From a bacterium (GTDB taxonomy: Bacteria; Bacillota_I; Bacilli_A; Mycoplasmatales; Mycoplasmoidaceae): a stretch of 64,000 nt of DNA. Shown one piece after another: positions 58,519 through 64,000 of the stretch. Location of the stretch: assembly GCA_017645255.1 (NCBI GenBank), contig JAGCPI010000001.1:1-64000 (forward strand), in the 5' to 3' direction. Both the position numbers and the translations under genes were made by a program. The stretch's first letter is position 1. Each line of letters opens with the position of its first letter. The notes under the pieces are model-generated. The model saw nothing but the letters and a program-made list of their open reading frames with translations, was not told the origin of the DNA and made no database searches.

Positions 58519-59166
58519 ATGCCAGTACAAGCAGCCCAATCCAACAATTCAGATGTTACCGGAAATAAATTTGCGAAATTTTTTGGTTATAACTATGATA
58601 ATTGGGAACAACGCAGTTTGATGCGTTTAAACTTCATTGCCGTATTGCTAGTAACACTTTCATGAATATTCTTCATTATTGCCGTTGTTTTATTTTGCAC
58701 CTCTAGTACGTTGCGTGAATCATACATGAATAATCCAAATGGAATGAACAATGGTAGTTATGATGCTCAAAATGGAATTGCAATTTTTTGCATCATTTGC
58801 TTCTTTTGCATTTGAGTAGCATTATTTATTATGGGAATTTATGTTCTTGGTAAAGCCAGAGATCTTATTGATTTAAGTAAGAATTGATGATGAGCAATTC
58901 TTGACATCATCCTTCCATGAATTTTTTGCTATGTTTCTTATTTTGTTTGAAAAGCCACTTTAGACAAAGTTATTTCCTTAAAAAATTCAAACTTTAAAAC
59001 TACGGTTGATTTCCGATTTGAACATAATGAAGAACGCGAAGCAGAAGTTGAATTCTATAGAGAAAAGAAAAAAGAAACTGTTCAAGCTGAAGAAGCCAAG
59101 GAAGGTGAAAAAGGTTTAAATACCAGTGGAAAACCAATTCTTGGTCATAAAAAACACCGCAAATAA
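58519..59166 (+). CDS. Multi-TM membrane protein with charged tail
   Basis: 215 residues with AAGGAG nine bases upstream. Three or four hydrophobic segments (about residues 36-62, 90-115, 130-150) and a charged cytoplasmic-type tail (E-R-E-A-E-V-E-F-Y-R-E-K-K-K). Many TGA(Trp) codons including a W-W-W run. No family recognised. It is flanked by terminators, so it is monocistronic. Confidence 0.75.
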
Positions 59167-59239
59167 TTAAAATGCAATGTTAAAAAGTTGATTGATAAAT
59201 AATCAACTTCCAGTATTAATATCTAAAAAATTAAATAGA

Positions 59240-59272
59240 AATATGAGAGGTTATTCTTCTCATATTTTTTTA
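59240..59272 (+). terminator. Terminator
   Basis: AAATATGAGA and TCTCATATTT arms, then T run. Confidence 0.85.
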
Positions 59273-59357
59273 TTGCCTCTTCTCCTGGTTATTGCTTCAC
59301 TTTTAAATAATATAAAATATAAATAGAAAAAAGAATAAATAATAAAGGACAAAAAAT

Positions 59358-62006
59358 ATGAAGAATAAACACAAAGGGTTAAAAATTTTTGGTGCAATTG
59401 CAGGGATTACTGCAATTTGTTGTATTGTTCCTGCCTGCGTTGTTTCTTGTGGATCCTCCTCTAATTCTTCGACTTCTAATCAACCAACTTTACCATCGAG
59501 TTTATATGGTACAAGTGCAAGTGAAGTTGCTAGCAACTGGAACGATACTTACAATGCATATGCTGGTAGTAGCAATTATGGAAACTGAATGAAAAGTAAT
59601 GTTGAAAATTATGCTAAAAACGCTCCAACCTACTTTAGTGATTTAGCAACTATTTATGCTAAAACTACTAGTACCAGCACTTCTGTAAAGGGAGCACCTT
59701 TACAAATCCCAAGTTCTAGTTCAACTAGTGGCATGCCTGATTCGATGCCTAGTGGTAGTATGGGCAGTTCAGATTCAATGCCAGACTCCATGACTGGTTC
59801 TAGTTCAATGATGGATGCCACTTCATCAACTCCAACTACTACAACTTCAACCACTAAAACGTATGATTTAAATGGTTATTTACCATTCAGTACCGAAATT
59901 AACATTTCGATGGGGTCCATGGGTACTTATAAAGCAACCATGACTGATTGATTAAAATTAACCAGTGAATCATTAAGTAACTGAACCCAAAGTAATGACA
60001 CTTTCTCGTTTGATTTAACGCAAAATTACAGCGTTTATGTTGAAGACTACATGGACGGACAAAGTCATGAATTCACGCAAACTACTTTGAGTGTAACGCA
60101 AAAAATTACGGATGCTACTTTTGCTTCCACTGTTTTAGCATCCTTATCAAGTTCTTTAAACAGTAGTAATAAACAAACCATGGTTAATGCTGGTTGATAC
60201 ATGAGTAAATGTACTTCCGATGTTTATTCATCAAGTGATTTTGGTGACATGCAAAACAGTCTTTCTATCATTAAAGACATGATGGGTAATCTTGGTTCAG
60301 CAATGCTTGATACAACAAATAGTACTACTTCTTCAACCGCTTCAAACAGTTCTAATGATACTATTACTGGAAGTACTACTTTCATGAACCCAACTTCCAG
60401 CAGCACCATTAATTCTCCACTTACCACTGATTTCTATTACAGTTTTGCTTCTTACGCAGCAAATGAAATCAAAGATACATTTGGTTCTAGTTCAGAATTT
60501 AAAGTGACAAGCAATTGATCTGACATTAGTAACAGCGGCTGATTAGGATCATTTGCTATGAACGGTATTGCTGGTTATGCATTAAATAATGGTGCAAATA
60601 TGACCAGTTATAATAATGTTAATAATCCAAATACTTCCTTAATTGACAGCTTAAAGAATCCAATTCTTCACACTGTTAGTGTAACCATGAACTTACCAAC
60701 TGGTATTCCTTCTGGTTCTACTACTCCAATGCCAAGTGGTACTCCTTCTGGTTCTACTACTCCAACTCCATCTTCAACTACTCCAACTCCTGCTAAGACT
60801 ACTCCAGTATCATCTTCTTCTTTACCTACTTCGTTAACTGGTGCTAATTTTACTGATGAAAATACGAATTGAACTCAAGCATGAGCAAAAGAAATGGAAG
60901 ATAGCAACTTTACTAGTTGAATGGAAGCAAACATCACTAATTATGCAGCGAATGCACCAACTTACTTTACTGATTTAGCAAATGAATATGACACTTTAAC
61001 TGGTACTTCTACATCAGTTACAGCAATGAGCACTACATCTACAACTTCAACTGATTTAAATTTAAGTGGTTATTTACCATTTGTTGAAAATGAATCAATA
61101 ACTGGAACATCTTCAACGTACACTTACTGATTTAAACTTGATTCGGAAACTGCCTCCAATATTACTTCAAGCGATGGTGCATTTTCTTTTACCTTAACTC
61201 AAAATTACAACGAATATACATTAGAAAATATAGCAGGTGAATATCTCATTACCTCACAAGGCAACATCACAATCACTCAAGATGTAGCAAGTGCAACTTT
61301 TGTTCCAACCTTACTTGCCCCTTTAGCAAGTTCATTATCAACATCTTCTACAATTACTCCTGAAGCAGGTTGATACATGGTATCGTGTTCTTCAGATTCA
61401 TTTAGTTCAACTGGTTGAACAACTGCCTTAGGAATTGAAAGTGAAACATTAACTAGTAAAGAAACATCCTTCAATAATCCATCAACTGAAGGATTCATTA
61501 ATTCTCCAATTACCAGTGACTTCTATAATAATTATGCTTTCTATCCATCTAGTTTAGCAACTGCTGAACAAGAAGCAGGCTTTAAAGTTACTGATAATGT
61601 TGCTAGCTTAAAGACAAATCCTTGATTAACCACCGTAGCTGAAGCTGGTATTGCTGGTTATGCTTTAAATGGTACTAACGAAATTAAAGGAAGTTCAATT
61701 TCTTACGATGCATCCTCAACTATTAATAGTTTAAAGGCAAATAAGATTGAATACACCTCAACTGAAACCATTAGTACTGCTGGCACTTCTGGAGCAACTG
61801 GTGATAGTGGCACTCCAAATATAACAATTCCTGGTGATACAACTGGTACTACTGGTGGTGAATCAATCCCAACTGGAGGAACTACCAGCCAAACTTCTCC
61901 ATCTTCTACATCTAGCACTACTACAGGACCTACTGGTTCTACTACCACTCCAACTGCTAGTCAAACTCCAAGTACTACCAAAGCAACTACTGATGAAAGT
62001 AAATAA
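59358..62006 (+). CDS. Surface lipoprotein with tandemly duplicated halves
   Basis: 882 residues. Signal M-K-N-K-H-K-G and a hydrophobic helix end in A-C-V-V-S-C, a lipobox. The mature protein has two homologous halves (about residues 55-447 and 501-801), each with N-Y-A-x-N-A-P-T-Y-F-(S/T)-D-L-A, then G-Y-L-P-F, T-Q-N-Y, A-G-W-Y-M and G-I-A-G-Y-A-L-N. They are joined by a Pro/Ser/Thr-rich linker with G-S-T-T-P repeats, and the C-terminus is another Ser/Thr/Pro/Gly-rich tail. Likely a surface antigen; no enzymatic motif seen. Confidence 0.82.
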
Positions 62007-62048
62007 TTAATATTTACCTTCATAATTTGATTTAAAAAACAATTAATA

Positions 62049-62083
62049 AAAAATACTAAGCACGAAAAATGCTTAGTATTTTT
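62049..62083 (+). terminator. Terminator of the lipoprotein gene
   Basis: AAAAATACTAAGCA and TGCTTAGTATTTTT arms. Confidence 0.88.
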
Positions 62084-62124
62084 AATTCTATGAAAATAAA
62101 GCAGGGAATAAATAAGATTAATTA

Positions 62125-62205
62125 TTACTTGTTTTCTGTTTTGTTTTCGGTGCTATTTGGATTCTTTGGATTAGCATTGTTATTTCGGTTAGATTTCTTA
62201 GCCAT
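62125..62205 (-). CDS. Tiny Asn/Lys-rich peptide with perfect Shine-Dalgarno
   Basis: 26 codons: M-A-K-K-S-N-R-N-N-N-A-N-P-K and an Asn/Lys/Glu-rich end, stop TAA. AAGGAGGT lies seven bases before the ATG, the strongest ribosome binding site in this region, and is hard to explain otherwise. No homologue recognised. It overlaps a plus-strand open frame (62069-62275) that has no binding site. Confidence 0.5.
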   Translation of the reverse strand: MAKKSNRNNNANPKNPNSTENKTENK

Positions 62206-62647
62206 TGAAATTACCTCCTTAACACAAGTAAATATTGTACTTACGTTAATTAAATGTTTTAATTTTTTTACATAAATACGATTTTCTTCTTTCTTTCTAA
62301 AAAATATCTAAGATATTTTTGCTAAATTCCCATCATAATTCATTTTTTAAGTAAATTTCAATAAGATTTTACTTAAAAAATAAAATATTGTAATCCTAGT
62401 TTATTGGCTGAAGATGCTTTACTATTAATTTTTTTAAATTGATATTTAAAGTCACTCTTATTATTTTTTTAATACCTTTTAACTTAATTTAAATCAATCT
62501 TGATTGCCTTTAAATTTACGTACCTAGTTAATCAAAAGATAATAATTCATTGCATTAAATTCCTATTTAATATACTATAAGAGTATATAAGAATAAGAGT
62601 GCAATTAGCATTCATTATTAAGCCATAAACAAGGAGAAACAAGAATT
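62206..62647. other. 442-bp intergenic region with two palindromes
   Basis: AAAAATATC-taa-GATATTTTT (62301-62321) and a longer inverted repeat ATTTTTTAAGTAAA / TTTACTTAAAAAAT (62342-62381), the latter possibly a bidirectional terminator. A TATA-rich stretch at 62570-62595 may be the promoter of the next gene. Nothing else seen. Confidence 0.45.
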
Positions 62648-63070
62648 ATGAACAATAAAGATGACAACAAGAAAAACGATAATAAGAAAAAGGAATTTGC
62701 AGCATTTTATAACCTTAAAAAAGAAAGTGGTTGAAGCATGATTGCTACCACTTTAAGACTTTATGTTGAAAGATTTTTTATGGAACTGAGAAAGGGTACA
62801 TTAGTTCCCCAAAAAGATTGCCAAATTGATTTTAATCAAACAATCAAAGAACTTTCAGTAATTGATGCAACAATGGAAAAATTAGCTTCCCCTGCTACCA
62901 TTAAAGAACTTAGTGACTTTTTAGAAGAAGTATTTGAAATGAATAAGGATTGATTGCAATCAATGACAGTGGAACTTAGCAACATGCAGTTTGTGGAAAA
63001 ACAAGAAAAAAATGATAAACAAAAAACAAACCACAAAGAACTAGCCAAAGCTAAAAAGCGTTTAAATTAA
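62648..63070 (+). CDS. Charged hypothetical protein
   Basis: 140 residues, AAGGAG upstream. A Lys/Asn/Asp-rich start (M-N-N-K-D-D-N-K-K) and a Lys-rich end frame a helical middle (T-T-L-R-L-Y-V-E-R-F-F-M-E-L-R, then I-K-E-L-S-D-F-L-E-E-V-F). Probably soluble and coiled-coil. No family recognised. Confidence 0.72.
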
Positions 63071-63160
63071 AAGTAAAATCATTTAATTACTAATAAATCT
63101 CGTTCATTATTTTGCTTAATCAACTGTAAAAAAATAATAAATCTCATTAATTGACAAAAT

Positions 63161-63196
63161 AAAAATGCAACCAGTAAAAATGGTCGCATTTTTTTA
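63161..63196. terminator. Bidirectional terminator between convergent genes
   Basis: AAAAATGC-x-ACCA and TGGT-x-GCATTTTT arms. Confidence 0.88.
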
Positions 63197-64000
63197 TTAT
63201 TCATAAATATAATCTTCACGTTTAGTAATCTTAAATTCGTTAATTCCTTGGACAATTTCTTCTTGGACAGTATCATAATTTTTGAACTTAATATTACCTT
63301 CAACCTTAGTAAACGCATTCTTGAATAGGACATAAACAAGACGAATGCTTGGTACTAAAGCAATACTAATAAACCAAATAAAGAAATAAGGAATAATGTT
63401 CATTAAGTTTAATAAGAATAAATCAGTGGAATTAAAGATGTAATTTAAGATCATACTTAATAGTGCAGTTGCAGTAATGATTAAATAAGTTCGTCATTGA
63501 CTAATGATGACATTAATCATGATGTTCCAAGCTTCTTTAGTAGTATTTTCTACTTTAAACTTGAATAAATGGCAACATAAACTATTGATGTAAGAATTAA
63601 TAAAGGTAGCACTTAAAATTCCTAAACCTAATCCTTCCACGTTGTTAACATCTTGAGTCATTCTACATAACACAAAGAAGCAAACAATCATGTAACATGC
63701 TAAACAATTAGTGATAAAGAATAAGATTCCTTTTCCAAAACGAACTAACATGTAGCAAGTGCTAAACGCAGTACCAATAAAGATAGCAAATAATAATTGG
63801 TTAAATAAATAATTACCAGTGATGTTGTACGAAGTGGATGCATTTAATGTTGGGTAATGGTAGATTCCATCAATGCGATATACACAAATGGATCAAATCA
63901 TGAATAGTAATAAAACAATAAGAGCAACAGCACCAATTAATCCTAAACAAATCTTAATTAATTTACTTGGGGTTAAATAAACTGCTAATTTACGTCTAAT
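63197..64000 (-). CDS. Multi-TM membrane protein, 3' part (cut by window end)
   Basis: The last 267 residues of a larger protein; the start is beyond 64000. At least six hydrophobic segments and a short charged tail ending R-E-D-Y-I-Y-E. The repeated helices with L-V-R-F-G-K-G-I-L-F-F and A-L-V-P-S-I-R-L-V-Y resemble the MATE-like protein at 55095-56801 in style, so it may be a second transporter of that kind. Confidence 0.65.

Noticed and set aside
60700..60830. CRISPR-like short repeats
   Set aside because: They are coding repeats of a Pro/Ser/Thr linker without spacers or cas genes.
59654..61948. Minus-strand Val/Glu-rich frames in the lipoprotein gene
   Set aside because: Antisense shadows of Ser/Thr/Pro-rich coding sequence.
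62069..62275. Plus-strand 68-residue hydrophobic open frame
   Set aside because: It starts inside a terminator hairpin, lacks a ribosome binding site and overlaps the minus-strand mini-gene that has a perfect one.

Overview
The window reads as the chromosome of an AT-rich mollicute (Mycoplasma-like). Long reading frames stay open only if UGA is decoded as tryptophan: the helicase, both cytosine methylases, McrB/McrC and the 2190-residue lipoprotein all carry in-frame TGA, and genes end in TAA or TAG. All coordinates below therefore use genetic code 4. No rRNA, tRNA or CRISPR array was seen.

Layout. 1-918: the edge of an IS30-type transposase and a two-TM membrane protein. 1160-4258: a surface lipoprotein with BspA-like leucine-rich repeats and a transglutaminase-like C/H/D domain. 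4470-25633 is a defence island. It holds a UvrD-like helicase fused to a RecB-like nuclease with a small XRE regulator (4470-7179), and a divergent second XRE gene. Next is a DpnII-type (GATC) restriction-modification locus made of an AIPR gene, a dam-type adenine methylase and the DpnII endonuclease (7792-11645). A seven-gene operon on the minus strand follows (22129 down to 12219): MORC/MutL-like GHKL ATPase, Z1 helicase-like ATPase, PD-(D/E)XK protein, AIPR protein, an unknown protein and two C5-cytosine methylases. The island ends with McrBC (22545-25633). The methylase at 9801 is interrupted by a G8 tract exactly in its AdoMet motif and reads as phase-OFF. The mcrBC promoter spacer carries a TA repeat.

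25847-48099 is the most unusual part: an array of about a dozen paralogues, mostly 470-490 residues, nearly all starting with M-E-Y-(F/L/I)-D-L-N. Five keep GHKL (Hsp90/MutL/MORC-type) ATP-binding motifs; the others keep the overall architecture but have lost them. Three closely spaced gene pairs each join one intact and one degenerate copy. One member carries a coiled coil and a topoisomerase-type C4 zinc ribbon; one lacks the ATPase domain; one is cut by an in-frame TAA; one is a frameshifted remnant. I do not recognise this array as a described system. Its place beside the defence island and its resemblance to the ATPase of the neighbouring operon make a defence or chaperone-like role worth testing.

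48368-62006: two large surface lipoproteins with internal duplications, a MATE-like membrane protein in an operon with rsmH, an acidic protein and a multi-TM protein. 62007-64000: a tiny minus-strand ORF with a perfect Shine-Dalgarno, a charged hypothetical protein and the 3' part of another multi-TM protein running off the window. Most genes are separated by clear hairpin-plus-T-run terminators.
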